Source of the DNA: Lachnospiraceae bacterium
GTDB lineage: Bacteria; Bacillota; Clostridia; Lachnospirales; Lachnospiraceae
Direction: 5' to 3'
Assembly (NCBI GenBank): GCA_017474455.1
Contig: JAFVHP010000044.1
Location: forward strand, 124,001 to 188,000
DNA length: 64,000 nucleotides
A model generated the notes under the pieces. It was not told the origin of the DNA. It did not search any database and worked only from the letters and a program-made list of their open reading frames with translations. The number at the start of each line of letters is the position of its first letter. The stretch's first letter is position 1. Below are positions 35,751-44,724 of this stretch, piece after piece. Both the position numbers and the translations under genes were made by a program.

Positions 35751-37886
35751 CTAGATTTCCTCAATCCCAATACTCTTCAAGTATCGATATGTTCCATCGT
35801 AATATTCCGGCAAACGCGTACTGTCTTCCCAGAAACCGCTGGCGGTTCTATTTGCATTTCCTTCTGGAACACAGATCACCATTCCAGCCCTTGCCCTGGT
35901 AAGAAGAACACGATAAGCGTTAAGCATGTATTTGAGCTTATCCTGCTTGCTTTCGCTATTGCCAAATTGCTCATTCCATTTCGTATTTCCATTAAATGTA
36001 TAGAAGTGCCAACCTCCGTTTTCACAACGCATGTCAGCATCCCACAGCACGCACGTATAATCCAATTCCAGTCCCTGTACCTGTATCTCTGTAGCCGCAT
36101 CTTCCAGATAGTTAGAAGATCTGGTATCAACTTTATCCTCGAGGAACCAATGGACTGCGTTTTCATCACCAGAAGGTAAGATATGGATTGCCAACGGCTT
36201 AAATCTTGCGGCTTCCTTCGTCACTAAAACTCCAGTTCGTTCCGAGCCCCTCACCTTGCTATGAAGCCACTTCCTGGCTTTTTCCATATTTCTTGTCAGA
36301 ACAATCGGATAGCGGTCTTTGATTTCCTGATATAGTCGGGAAGCGCTTTCGTCAAAGGCTAATAATGCGTGCACAAAAGCGGATACTTTTTCAGCCCTGT
36401 ATGAACGAAGTGAAACGCCTAGATGCAGATCTTCTGAATACCGGACGTTCGGATTGTCTGCCAACAGCTCATTGACCTTTCCCTCGGCATACTCTGCCTC
36501 TGTCAACTTCGGTGAAATATGCACTTCCCAACGCCTATATTCATTGTTTAGTGCTTTGATCCATTCCGTTATTCCGGCTTCGCCGGTGTTGATTTCCTGA
36601 CCTCCGCCAACCAGGCAGACGATAGTCGCCCAGTCCTCACGCTGATCGAGCGACCAGATCAAAAAAGCAGCCTCTGACACGGGGAAATTCGGCACTTTCA
36701 ACTTGTTGCCGTATGTTCCGCCTCTTTTCAAGTATTCAGCCAACCGCTTATGGGTCCATGAACGCTGTGCTTCATCAAAGATCGCTACATGTTCGACTTC
36801 ACCGAATCCGGCCTGTTCCATCCTCACAGCCTTCTCAGGATCGATTTCAAGAACACCGTTTTCCACAGGATTCTTTATCTTCGCCAGCATATTATCCCGA
36901 TACCGGTGAATCATCTGAATCGACTTGCCCACTTCACGGCGAGAATCAGTTAATTTCTTATCCTCGTGTTTTTCGCGTGCCTTTTTATAATTATCCTGCG
37001 CAAGCGCTTCCGTTAACACTGCCACTAAAGGACCATTTCCCGATAGGTATACTGCTCCCTCATCTTTAACCGGTTTATCCTGTCCTTGATATGTCTGTTT
37101 GATAGCTACATCAAGGCCAACCAGCGTTTTCCCTGCACCAGGGACTCCTGTCACAAAGCAGATACTTTTCTTTTGTTTTTCTTTGCTCTCTTTTATGACC
37201 TGAAGGATATAGTTAATTGTCCTATCCGTAGAAACATCATCTGCTTCATGCCGAGTGATGTCTTCCACAGAATGATTTTCATACAGTGCCCTTGCCGCCT
37301 CAACAATCGTCGGTGTAGGTGCATATGGGCTGATTATCCATCGGGAATCGATAGGTGCTTCATTCGGGAACCTATTTAACACCGCTATGATCAAATCTAA
37401 AAGATGGTCTTTGCCTGTTACTAATGGATTTACAACTTTATCGTCGTAAACAGACATCTGAATGACTGAAGAGCTATTTCTATGCTCTGTCGCCACAAGA
37501 ATTGGAACAATTACTTTTTCACGACTGAATTTATGGAAGTTTTTGAGATCCAATGCATAATCAAGAACCTGATCCACATCAGCTTCTAATATCTGAGACT
37601 CCCCGACCTTAAATTCGATGCAAAATATAATGCCTTTATACAGCAATACCGCATCTACACGCTTTCCAAGGCGAGGAATGTCATATTCGAATATTATTTG
37701 CCCGTTTCCTTCGCACCTGCATAATACTTCCTGTAGGATTGTTATTTCAGATTTCCATGCTTCTCTGGTTGTAGTACGTGCTTCACCGTGATAATTGTCA
37801 CACAGGGCTCCAAGGACCAACATAGGTGAATCAGTTATAAAAGCCAAAAAAGTATTTTCGTATAGACAGCGAGGGTTGTTATTCAT
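35751..37886 (-). CDS. PD-(D/E)XK nuclease fused to DUF2075 (schlafen-like) SF1 helicase
   Basis: The 711-residue protein starts MNNNPRCLYENTFLAFITDS. Residues about 60-115 show a restriction-endonuclease-like core: RVDAVLLYKGIIFCIEFKVGES with D78, E91 and K93, then DVDQVLDYA (Q106). Residues about 220-700 are a DUF2075-type superfamily 1 helicase: Walker A TGVPGAGKT (246-254), Walker B IFDEAQRSW (D371), and C-terminal LLTRARAGMVICVPEGN. A nuclease-translocase fusion next to BREX fits an accessory restriction effector. It has a weak ribosome site and lies 154 bases after the DUF4062 gene, so it may be a separate unit. Confidence 0.85.
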   Translation of the reverse strand: MNNNPRCLYENTFLAFITDSPMLVLGALCDNYHGEARTTTREAWKSEITILQEVLCRCEGNGQIIFEYDIPRLGKRVDAVLLYKGIIFCIEFKVGESQILEADVDQVLDYALDLKNFHKFSREKVIVPILVATEHRNSSSVIQMSVYDDKVVNPLVTGKDHLLDLIIAVLNRFPNEAPIDSRWIISPYAPTPTIVEAARALYENHSVEDITRHEADDVSTDRTINYILQVIKESKEKQKKSICFVTGVPGAGKTLVGLDVAIKQTYQGQDKPVKDEGAVYLSGNGPLVAVLTEALAQDNYKKAREKHEDKKLTDSRREVGKSIQMIHRYRDNMLAKIKNPVENGVLEIDPEKAVRMEQAGFGEVEHVAIFDEAQRSWTHKRLAEYLKRGGTYGNKLKVPNFPVSEAAFLIWSLDQREDWATIVCLVGGGQEINTGEAGITEWIKALNNEYRRWEVHISPKLTEAEYAEGKVNELLADNPNVRYSEDLHLGVSLRSYRAEKVSAFVHALLAFDESASRLYQEIKDRYPIVLTRNMEKARKWLHSKVRGSERTGVLVTKEAARFKPLAIHILPSGDENAVHWFLEDKVDTRSSNYLEDAATEIQVQGLELDYTCVLWDADMRCENGGWHFYTFNGNTKWNEQFGNSESKQDKLKYMLNAYRVLLTRARAGMVICVPEGNANRTASGFWEDSTRLPEYYDGTYRYLKSIGIEEI

Positions 37887-38040
37887 AGTTGGTTTCAGTT
37901 TTTATCTTCCGCAATTATGCTTACTTATTATTTTCGCTCTTGTTGAGAATCTCTATTGCAGCAAAATACGTATCAATTGAGTTTTTTATTAGGTTATTCT
38001 GAATCATTTTTCGCTTTGCCGCGTATCACTGCTCCCTTTG

Positions 38041-38736
38041 TCATTGCGATTCAATAATCACCGTATCTCCGCCTGCTTCATTTGGTTCAACTCGAACCTT
38101 CGAACCAGAATGAGCTGAAAACTTCTTGTCGAACAATGCATCAATATCTTCAATTGTAGCAGCATGTTCCTTCATGTATTTATCCAACATAGACTCTAAA
38201 GAGGAATCTGTATCAATTCCGTCTGCTCTCACCCAGCCAACGGCAGGAAAGTCTCTGATGCAATTTTGCAGGGAAATGGCTACTCCAGCTTGTAGATTCT
38301 CTTTTGAAGAATACTTTCTTATCATTCTGCTTGCTGATACTTTAGCTCGGAATTTAATCAGAGCTGCTCTTCCCACATCCGTATTTTCACATTTTTCACT
38401 AGGCAGTTTGCCAATATCTTCAATAATAAAGCTCATTACAGGGATTTCATTTGCGACCGCATAATCGTATTCCTTTTCTGTGTATCCGACACCATCAGTA
38501 GGATCAACCGAGCCATATCTTCCAGCCAGGATCAAAATATAGTAATCACATGTTTCCAGCATTTTCTTAATGTAGTCCATTTGGCTCATTCCACTTGCTG
38601 GAAACTGCTCCATACCGATAGGAATACACCCTAAGTCAAGAAGTATCTGGCTCACGGCTGCGCGTTCCTCTTTTAGGTCTTCATATGTAGAGCTAACGAA
38701 CACCTGATACTTTTTCTCTTTTATACCCTGTCCCAT
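38041..38736 (-). CDS. DUF4062-domain protein
   Basis: The start at 38736 (MGQGIKEKKYQVFVSST) is set by GAGG five bases upstream; an ATG 15 bases earlier is possible. Residues about 9-110 form a DUF4062 domain, a TIR-like flavodoxin fold: KYQVFVSSTYEDLKEERAAV, CDYYILILAGRYGSVDPTDG, GYTEKEYDYAVANEIPVMSF. This domain usually marks the N-terminus of STAND-type or TPR signalling proteins and occurs in defence islands. Here the rest of the protein is short and ends KVRVEPNEAGGDTVIIESQ, with no effector domain visible. It follows a decayed gene after brxL. Confidence 0.85.
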   Translation of the reverse strand: MGQGIKEKKYQVFVSSTYEDLKEERAAVSQILLDLGCIPIGMEQFPASGMSQMDYIKKMLETCDYYILILAGRYGSVDPTDGVGYTEKEYDYAVANEIPVMSFIIEDIGKLPSEKCENTDVGRAALIKFRAKVSASRMIRKYSSKENLQAGVAISLQNCIRDFPAVGWVRADGIDTDSSLESMLDKYMKEHAATIEDIDALFDKKFSAHSGSKVRVEPNEAGGDTVIIESQ

Positions 38737-38747
38737 AAAAACCTCTT

Positions 38748-38980
38748 TCATAAAACTCGTTTCAGCAGTTCCTCCGCGCTTTCGTTGGCGGGATCGTTGG
38801 TTCTCAGCTCACTGAGGGAAGCGTGGCAAGATTAGCCAAGTCCGTACCGTAAAATAAAATGTAATTATAATAAAATAGGCGTTAACTCATATCTAAGTGA
38901 ACGATAGGAATATGAAGCTCATACTTTTCTACTACACTATGTATAACTTTCTCAAACCACTTTGCCGTATGCCTGATGTC
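38748..38980 (-). pseudogene. Decayed gene between brxL and the DUF4062 gene
   Basis: Right after the brxL stop, an AGGAGG is followed by a frame without a start codon (DIRHTAKWFEKVIHSVVEK onward, ending TAA at 38882). Nearer the DUF4062 start a second open stretch (SCHASLSELRTNDPANESAE, ending TGA at 38748) looks like the C-terminus of a protein. Together they suggest that one operon gene has lost its start and most of its middle. The family cannot be identified from these fragments. Confidence 0.4.
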
Positions 38981-38985
38981 CTCCT

Positions 38986-41052
38986 TTACTCCACACCCAA
39001 CGCTTTGAATACTGCATCTTCCGCACTGTTGTAGAAGACGAGGTTGAAGCAGCCTATCAGCTCTGCCGGGACAGTACCAAGGTCTGCCGCCGACGTGATC
39101 GGCAAGAGCACTTTCTTTGCTCCGCTATCAAGGCATACCTGCAGCACATTGGCGAGTTCCTCAACTTTGATCATCGTTCCGCTGATACTGATTTCACCCA
39201 GTACGGCGAGACTGCTCAGTGTCGGCTTATTTAGGGCGATAGAGCACAGTGCGATCAGCGTGGGAAGCGCTAGCTTGCCTGTCATCCCGATGCCCTGAAG
39301 ATCCTGATAATTGATGATATAGTCCTTCGTGGTCGTGCTGATGGAACCACTGATCCGATTCCCATTAGCCTTCAGGAAGTTGAATGCTGTATTGGAGGAC
39401 TCTCGCGCATCACGATCAGTGCCGATGCCGGTTCGCTCGAATTTTCCATTACCGGGCAGCATCTGGCTTTCCAGACGGAAGACACCGATCATGCCAGATT
39501 TGCCGTGGCCGATGGTATATACCTGACCAGGATTGCAGAGCCCCTCTGGGATCAGCTTGCCGCCTCCTTGCTCCGGAACGGAAACAAAATGCTCCTCAAA
39601 ACTCTCGTTATCTATGTAGGAGAAGTTGACGTCGTAGAATTCCATGCCGCCCAGCTTCTTGAGCTGCTCTTTGACACGACGGCGCATCTCCAGTGCCAGT
39701 TTCAGGATTTCTTCCAGCTGCTCTTTGGTGTACACACCGTCCGGATACAGCAGTTTGATGAGGCCGCCGACCATCTTCCTGACAGCGATGGTATCACGCT
39801 GATTCAGGTTCTTGCCAAGATGATAGAAATGGTCGAGCGCATCTCCATATTGCTCCTTCCGCAGCTCCCGGATAAACTCGGCGAGGTAGTCTGTGATGAA
39901 GCCGTAGTCATCAGTGAAGTGTTCCGGACGGAACTTCGGAATCTCCCAGCCGGGGATATAGCAGTGCATACGGTCGAGGAACGCCGTATCGGTTCCCATC
40001 TCCGGAGGGAACGGATCAAAGAGGCTGCTGGTCTTCAGGAGAACGTCCACGCTCTGATTGATGTTTCCAACAAACACCATCGAAGCGCTGGCGGCCTTTT
40101 CTTCCTTGCCACGGGCAAAGGAACCGGATGCCATGTAGTCCTTCATGATCTGGATTCCGTCTTTGTCTTTGAAGTTAATTCCGGCCACTTCATCGAAGGC
40201 GACGCAGTCCCACAGGCCAACGAGGCCAACCTGCTTCCGGGCCATGTTGTAGAACAGATTCGCCACCGTCGTCTGGCCACCGGAAACGAGGATACTGTTG
40301 GGAGAGATTTCTTTGAACAGGTGGCTTTTGCCGGTGCTTCTCGGCCCGAGTTCACACAGATTAAAGTTGTTCTCTACCAGCGGAACCATACGGAGAAAGA
40401 GCAGCCACTTTTCACGCTCGGTCAGGGTGTCCGGCTCCATGCCGATGGAACGGAGAAGGACATCCATCCACTCTTCCTTGGTGAACGATTTCCGGCCTTC
40501 TTTCAGTTCGTTGATATCCACATGGGGCATCTGGATCGGAGTGAGCTTCCGGATCTGGATCGGATTCCCGTTCTTCTTATCCTCTTCGATGTACTCGTAA
40601 TCCAGCTGAACGATGCACCAGATACCTCCGCAGAGCAGTCGGTCGAATTTTTCCGGATACTCATCAGAGATTGGAACGGTCTTCAGGCCAAGATTGGAGA
40701 ACTCTGCCTCGTACACGTCCCGCTTGATGTTCAGGCTTACCGTGATCTTGTCGATGACGGTATAGCTGCCACGGGAGCGTAGCATGGAGAGGATCTTCTG
40801 AGCCTCATCCGGGCGCACGAAATTATCAGCAAGAATCCGCTTGACGTTCTCGACGCCTTTTTCGATGACTTCTTCGTCGTCGGAGCTGCAATACTGCCCC
40901 AGCAGGAACTCAAGGACATAGACGGGTACGTTGGCCCCTTCCTTGATTTTCTTTGTGAGGTCTTTTCGGACAATCTTTCCGTCGAAGCACTGGCGGAGCT
41001 TGCCCTTGATGATTTCACGGGCATCCATCGTACCCTCTATGAACTGATCCAT
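38986..41052 (-). CDS. brxL: BREX protein BrxL (Lon-like AAA ATPase)
   Basis: The 688-residue protein starts MDQFIEGTMDAREIIKGKL after GGAGG. The AAA+ part has Walker A ELGPRSTGKSHLF (K242-S243), a Walker B-like LWDCVAFDEVAG, and a C-terminal Lon-like domain (GKLALPTLIALCSIALNKPT, SGAKKVLLPITSAADL). The Lon catalytic Ser-Lys context is not obvious, in line with known BrxL proteins, which form DNA-binding rings and need no proteolysis. BrxL is required for phage exclusion in type 1 BREX. It is the last core gene, 11 bases after pglZ. Confidence 0.93.
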   Translation of the reverse strand: MDQFIEGTMDAREIIKGKLRQCFDGKIVRKDLTKKIKEGANVPVYVLEFLLGQYCSSDDEEVIEKGVENVKRILADNFVRPDEAQKILSMLRSRGSYTVIDKITVSLNIKRDVYEAEFSNLGLKTVPISDEYPEKFDRLLCGGIWCIVQLDYEYIEEDKKNGNPIQIRKLTPIQMPHVDINELKEGRKSFTKEEWMDVLLRSIGMEPDTLTEREKWLLFLRMVPLVENNFNLCELGPRSTGKSHLFKEISPNSILVSGGQTTVANLFYNMARKQVGLVGLWDCVAFDEVAGINFKDKDGIQIMKDYMASGSFARGKEEKAASASMVFVGNINQSVDVLLKTSSLFDPFPPEMGTDTAFLDRMHCYIPGWEIPKFRPEHFTDDYGFITDYLAEFIRELRKEQYGDALDHFYHLGKNLNQRDTIAVRKMVGGLIKLLYPDGVYTKEQLEEILKLALEMRRRVKEQLKKLGGMEFYDVNFSYIDNESFEEHFVSVPEQGGGKLIPEGLCNPGQVYTIGHGKSGMIGVFRLESQMLPGNGKFERTGIGTDRDARESSNTAFNFLKANGNRISGSISTTTKDYIINYQDLQGIGMTGKLALPTLIALCSIALNKPTLSSLAVLGEISISGTMIKVEELANVLQVCLDSGAKKVLLPITSAADLGTVPAELIGCFNLVFYNSAEDAVFKALGVE

Positions 41053-41063
41053 GATGTTCCTCC

Positions 41064-43670
41064 TTAGCCGAAGAAGTCGAATTCATCCACCGCAAATGCG
41101 ATATCGATCTGGAACTCTTCGCGCTGCACTTGCAGGCCGTTCTCATCAGCGATGATGAGGTAGTAGATCTCGGTATTGCTGTATTTCAGCGATTTCAGGT
41201 TAAAGCTGCAGCGGAAGGTGCGATCCTGCCCGTTGTCGCTGGTCTTGTCCGCGATGATCTTCTGGACATCGCTGATCGGCTTTCCTGCACTGTCCGTGAA
41301 GTACAACTGATATGTCGCCGCTTCTCGGTTCCCGCCAACAGGCTCTTTCTGATAGAAGTTCAGGGAGAAGATCATATTGCTGATCTTCCGGTTGGCAGAG
41401 AGCAGGCTGATCTCCACAGGCTTCGTGTCGTACTTGCTCCTGTTCCTCTTGTATTCTTTGCTCTGGTTCCGCAGGAAGTGGTACTCGATCACCGGCACAA
41501 CCATCTCCTGCAGGCTGATGCCACCGTGAACGAAGTTCAGGCCGCCGCCCTTCATCTTGATCCGGATCGTCTCGCGGGGAGCCCAACCATCATAGTGCGG
41601 ATTGTCTCCAGCAATGAACTTCACCGGGAGCAGGAAGTTAGAGTGATAGCTGTTGTGCATGATCGCATAACGTCTGCCAACCTCTATCCGCTGATCGTCC
41701 TGCGATTCGAGGTTTACCTTGTCATCCTCCTTCAGCGGACTGTAGATGTACAGGAACCCGTGGTCAGAGGTGATGATAATATTCGCGCCGCCCCATTCGT
41801 TAGCGATGATGCGGACCATGTTTTTGATCTCTTCAATCGCCGTGTCGCAGGCAGAAAAGATGGAGCTCTCCAAATGACCGGCCTCATCAATGGTGTCGTG
41901 GTAGATATAAACCACATTCATGCCCTTGATGAGCGCCTGTCGGTCAGCCCGCTTCATGCCGATGATGTCTTTATACTTGAGCGCCACGCTGGCTGGGTCT
42001 GCCGCCTTCAGGAGCTTGTCCCGGTTATTTGCCTCGGTGGACTGACCGTCAGCCAGCACCACCAACCGCTCGGAGCTGTCACTGCCTTTGATCTCCGTAT
42101 GGATGTGCTTGTGCGGAAGCAGCGCCGCCATGCCAAACTTCGTGATTGTGGGGAAGACTGCCTGCATGGACTTCAGGTCAACCTTGGCTTGCGTCTCCCG
42201 CTGCAGCTGCTCAGCGAGGGAGGCCGCCACTTCGTAGCGCAGAGCATCGGAAATGATCACATACACCTTGCTGTCGGAAGCCGCTACTTTTTGACGATAG
42301 AAATCCGTCTGCTGCGGAACTTCCAGCACCCGGCCATACTCGCGCAGATTGTCCGCACAGGCATCCGACCAGTTGTTGCCCAGCTGGCCGAGGAACCACG
42401 TGGTATAGAGCCCTTCGACCTTCTCCATCACATGGGTGAATAGGTCAGACAGCTCCTCGTGGTAATTCTTCAGGCTCTCGGAATAGGTATTATGGAACTC
42501 CCGGTAGTAGGTGTCCATGATGTAATATTCCGTCGTGTATTCTTTCCACACCTTAGCGGGCTCCACGGTATGGAACCCGGCGGAGTGTTCCTTGAAGAAG
42601 GCCTGCATCTTCGCTACCTGCAGGATGCCTTCATAGTAGTTCTTCACATCGTTGTACCAGACACAGGTACGGCGCTTCTCCACGGTCTGGGTGATCGTGT
42701 CCACGTCGATGATGTGGTCGCTGATCTCAGTCATCAGCTTCACAAGGATGACCTCATTGACGCACGGGAAGACCTCGGTCTCCACCAGATCGGCCACCTG
42801 CAGCTTCATAAACCGCTGCGGCAGCTTCAGCTCACCCTCGACATGCTCGGCAATGGCATAGATGTCTCCGGCGTCCTCGCTGTGCATCCAATCGGATACG
42901 AAGTCATAGCAGTACGCCTGATGCGCAGAGGAGATGAACATCTGCAGTCCCGCGAGGAACTCCTGACGCATCGTCCGGGTGGAGGCCGTCAGCAACAGGC
43001 GCATGGCCAACTGGGCAAGATCGGAATCCATGTCCTGGTATCCTGTGCCCTGCGCAACCATGCGCCAGAAGGCCTCGTCGATACCGTAGCTCACAAACTC
43101 CTGATAAACCGCATTGCTGTCCTTCTGGAGACCTGACTTCAGTACCGCCTTGATGATCGCGTTCGGCTTGGCGTCCTTCAGCCCCGCCAATGCCACCATG
43201 ATGGCCATCTGCAGCTGGGCAGGCGTAGCCGGAGTGGCAGCCTGCGAGGACACCTTGTTCCGGCGCGTCTGGGCATTGAAGAACTTCCGGTACTGCTTGA
43301 AGCCGCGACGGAGCGCAGGTGTTTGCGGGATGCCCATCTCGTCCATCCACATGGAGACCAGATCGGCACGGAACTCCTCGCCGTACAGCTCCACATCCAG
43401 CAGCCAGTTATCCTCGTCGGACTCGTAGGCGAAAGGACGGTACACCAAATAATTACTGGTGGGATCGTCCACCGCCAGCAGCTTCTTCACATAGAAGTTG
43501 TTGCTGCCGGTGAGTGCGACGACCTTGGCCCCATTGACCGTGATCTCGTCCAGCTTGTCCACGAACTCCTGATCCTCGTCGATCCAAACGATAATCCGGC
43601 GCTTATAGAACTCCGGCAGCGGTACCGCAAACCGTCGGTTCAGGTCTTGAATAATCTTGTCCGCGTCCAT
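41064..43670 (-). CDS. pglZ: BREX protein PglZ (alkaline-phosphatase-like)
   Basis: The start at 43670 (MDADKIIQDLNRRFAVPL) is set by GGAGG five bases upstream. The 868-residue protein has the BREX-1 PglZ signature N-terminus (YKRRIIVWIDEDQEFVDKL) and an alkaline-phosphatase superfamily core: IISDALRYEVAASLAEQL with D475, and ITSDHGFLYIY with D636-H637. Known PglZ proteins bind the PglX methyltransferase and are essential for defence, with a reported metal-dependent nuclease activity for related domains. It lies between the GHKL gene and brxL with gaps of about 12 bases. Confidence 0.94.
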   Translation of the reverse strand: MDADKIIQDLNRRFAVPLPEFYKRRIIVWIDEDQEFVDKLDEITVNGAKVVALTGSNNFYVKKLLAVDDPTSNYLVYRPFAYESDEDNWLLDVELYGEEFRADLVSMWMDEMGIPQTPALRRGFKQYRKFFNAQTRRNKVSSQAATPATPAQLQMAIMVALAGLKDAKPNAIIKAVLKSGLQKDSNAVYQEFVSYGIDEAFWRMVAQGTGYQDMDSDLAQLAMRLLLTASTRTMRQEFLAGLQMFISSAHQAYCYDFVSDWMHSEDAGDIYAIAEHVEGELKLPQRFMKLQVADLVETEVFPCVNEVILVKLMTEISDHIIDVDTITQTVEKRRTCVWYNDVKNYYEGILQVAKMQAFFKEHSAGFHTVEPAKVWKEYTTEYYIMDTYYREFHNTYSESLKNYHEELSDLFTHVMEKVEGLYTTWFLGQLGNNWSDACADNLREYGRVLEVPQQTDFYRQKVAASDSKVYVIISDALRYEVAASLAEQLQRETQAKVDLKSMQAVFPTITKFGMAALLPHKHIHTEIKGSDSSERLVVLADGQSTEANNRDKLLKAADPASVALKYKDIIGMKRADRQALIKGMNVVYIYHDTIDEAGHLESSIFSACDTAIEEIKNMVRIIANEWGGANIIITSDHGFLYIYSPLKEDDKVNLESQDDQRIEVGRRYAIMHNSYHSNFLLPVKFIAGDNPHYDGWAPRETIRIKMKGGGLNFVHGGISLQEMVVPVIEYHFLRNQSKEYKRNRSKYDTKPVEISLLSANRKISNMIFSLNFYQKEPVGGNREAATYQLYFTDSAGKPISDVQKIIADKTSDNGQDRTFRCSFNLKSLKYSNTEIYYLIIADENGLQVQREEFQIDIAFAVDEFDFFG

Positions 43671-43683
43671 TACTTCCTCCATA

Positions 43684-44709
43684 TTATTCGAAGTTTAAAC
43701 GATCCATCAATCCCTTTGACGGTCGCGATGATTGCTTGAAAGCATTCCTTATCAATTTTGCCTCAGCCTCTCCCTGAACATTTATTTCTCTGATGATTTC
43801 CTGTGCATTTTGAATTCGCTTCGATGGAACTCGAATCCGAATAGCTGTCCCATGAAAAGAAGTCTTCCCTTTTCGTAAACCATGATTGTCCAAATGAATG
43901 AAATCATCATAGCTAATCATGGTAAAGCTTCCATTCAGTTTCCTACATATCTGGCTTACCATATATAGGCCAAAACCAGAGTTTGCCCATACATCATCAC
44001 TTTTCTGTTTGGTCGACGGGGCTATTGCTTGGGAGATACCAGCTCGTATTGCCCAATCGAGTGCGTTTGCATTGTCTACAATGTACTCACGATGAGCACG
44101 ATTCTTTGTGATACTTTGAAAAACACCGATACCTTCGTCTATGATTGCAATCTCGGCCAGTTTATATGAAGGCCAGTATTGACCACATACCCATGTCTGA
44201 TCTGTCTCAGCATGTTCTGGTGTGTTCCGGAGTATTTCCCGTATCAGATACGTGAGAAGAATATGGAGTTCCTTTTCTCCCCTATCTACAATGGTTGCCA
44301 AACGTCCAGCTTCTTTTTCAATAATATTGCCATCAGAAATAAAGAACCCCTGAGCAGCTTGCTCACTTCGTAGCATGGAAATGGACAACTGTGTGATTGG
44401 AATATAGTTATTACTGCCTTTGGCTTCACCAGGTTCCTTTCCGAATGGTATTGATGGGTTGATGTACTTAAAGAATCCCATTGTTCCAGCATATGATTTC
44501 TCCTCTATTCCACTCAAATAAAACTTATTTGTAGGAAATTTTGCTCTATAACGTCGTATGATGGCACCCATCATAAGCATCGGCAACGGGTCAAATTTCC
44601 TGACTCGGCTAAAATCAAAACAGAATTCCGGATCAGGAGCGTTTGAATTCAGGTCCTTTTCAAGCGTCAATGCTTCTGCAATTGTGAACTCAGGTACTGT
44701 ATAAATCAA
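43684..44709 (-). CDS. STAS-like/GHKL ATPase protein inside the BREX operon
   Basis: The 341-residue protein starts at TTG with AGAGG seven bases before it. Residues 1-80 resemble a STAS-type domain (DPEFCFDFSRVRKFDPLPML). Residues about 145-295 are a GHKL ATPase of histidine-kinase/anti-sigma type: N-box LIREILRNTPEHAE (E158, N162, H166), G1 DEGIGV (D191-G195), G2 GFGLYMV (G245, G247). No histidine phosphoacceptor or sensor domain is seen. The gene lies between pglX and pglZ with gaps of 15 and 13 bases, so it belongs to the same transcript. It looks A+T-rich compared with pglZ and brxC. It is not part of the canonical six-gene BREX set. Confidence 0.87.
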   Translation of the reverse strand: MIYTVPEFTIAEALTLEKDLNSNAPDPEFCFDFSRVRKFDPLPMLMMGAIIRRYRAKFPTNKFYLSGIEEKSYAGTMGFFKYINPSIPFGKEPGEAKGSNNYIPITQLSISMLRSEQAAQGFFISDGNIIEKEAGRLATIVDRGEKELHILLTYLIREILRNTPEHAETDQTWVCGQYWPSYKLAEIAIIDEGIGVFQSITKNRAHREYIVDNANALDWAIRAGISQAIAPSTKQKSDDVWANSGFGLYMVSQICRKLNGSFTMISYDDFIHLDNHGLRKGKTSFHGTAIRIRVPSKRIQNAQEIIREINVQGEAEAKLIRNAFKQSSRPSKGLMDRLNFE

Positions 44710-44724
44710 AAGAATTCCTCTCTA

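Noticed and set aside
39505-40782. Plus-strand open frames of 425-437 codons opposite brxL and pglZ
   Set aside because: They are antisense to genes with clear Walker A and phosphatase motifs and lack ribosome sites or domain patterns.
38986-41052. Lon protease
   Set aside because: The Lon N-terminal domain is absent, the Ser-Lys context is not evident, and the gene is in a complete BREX operon, so BrxL is the better call.
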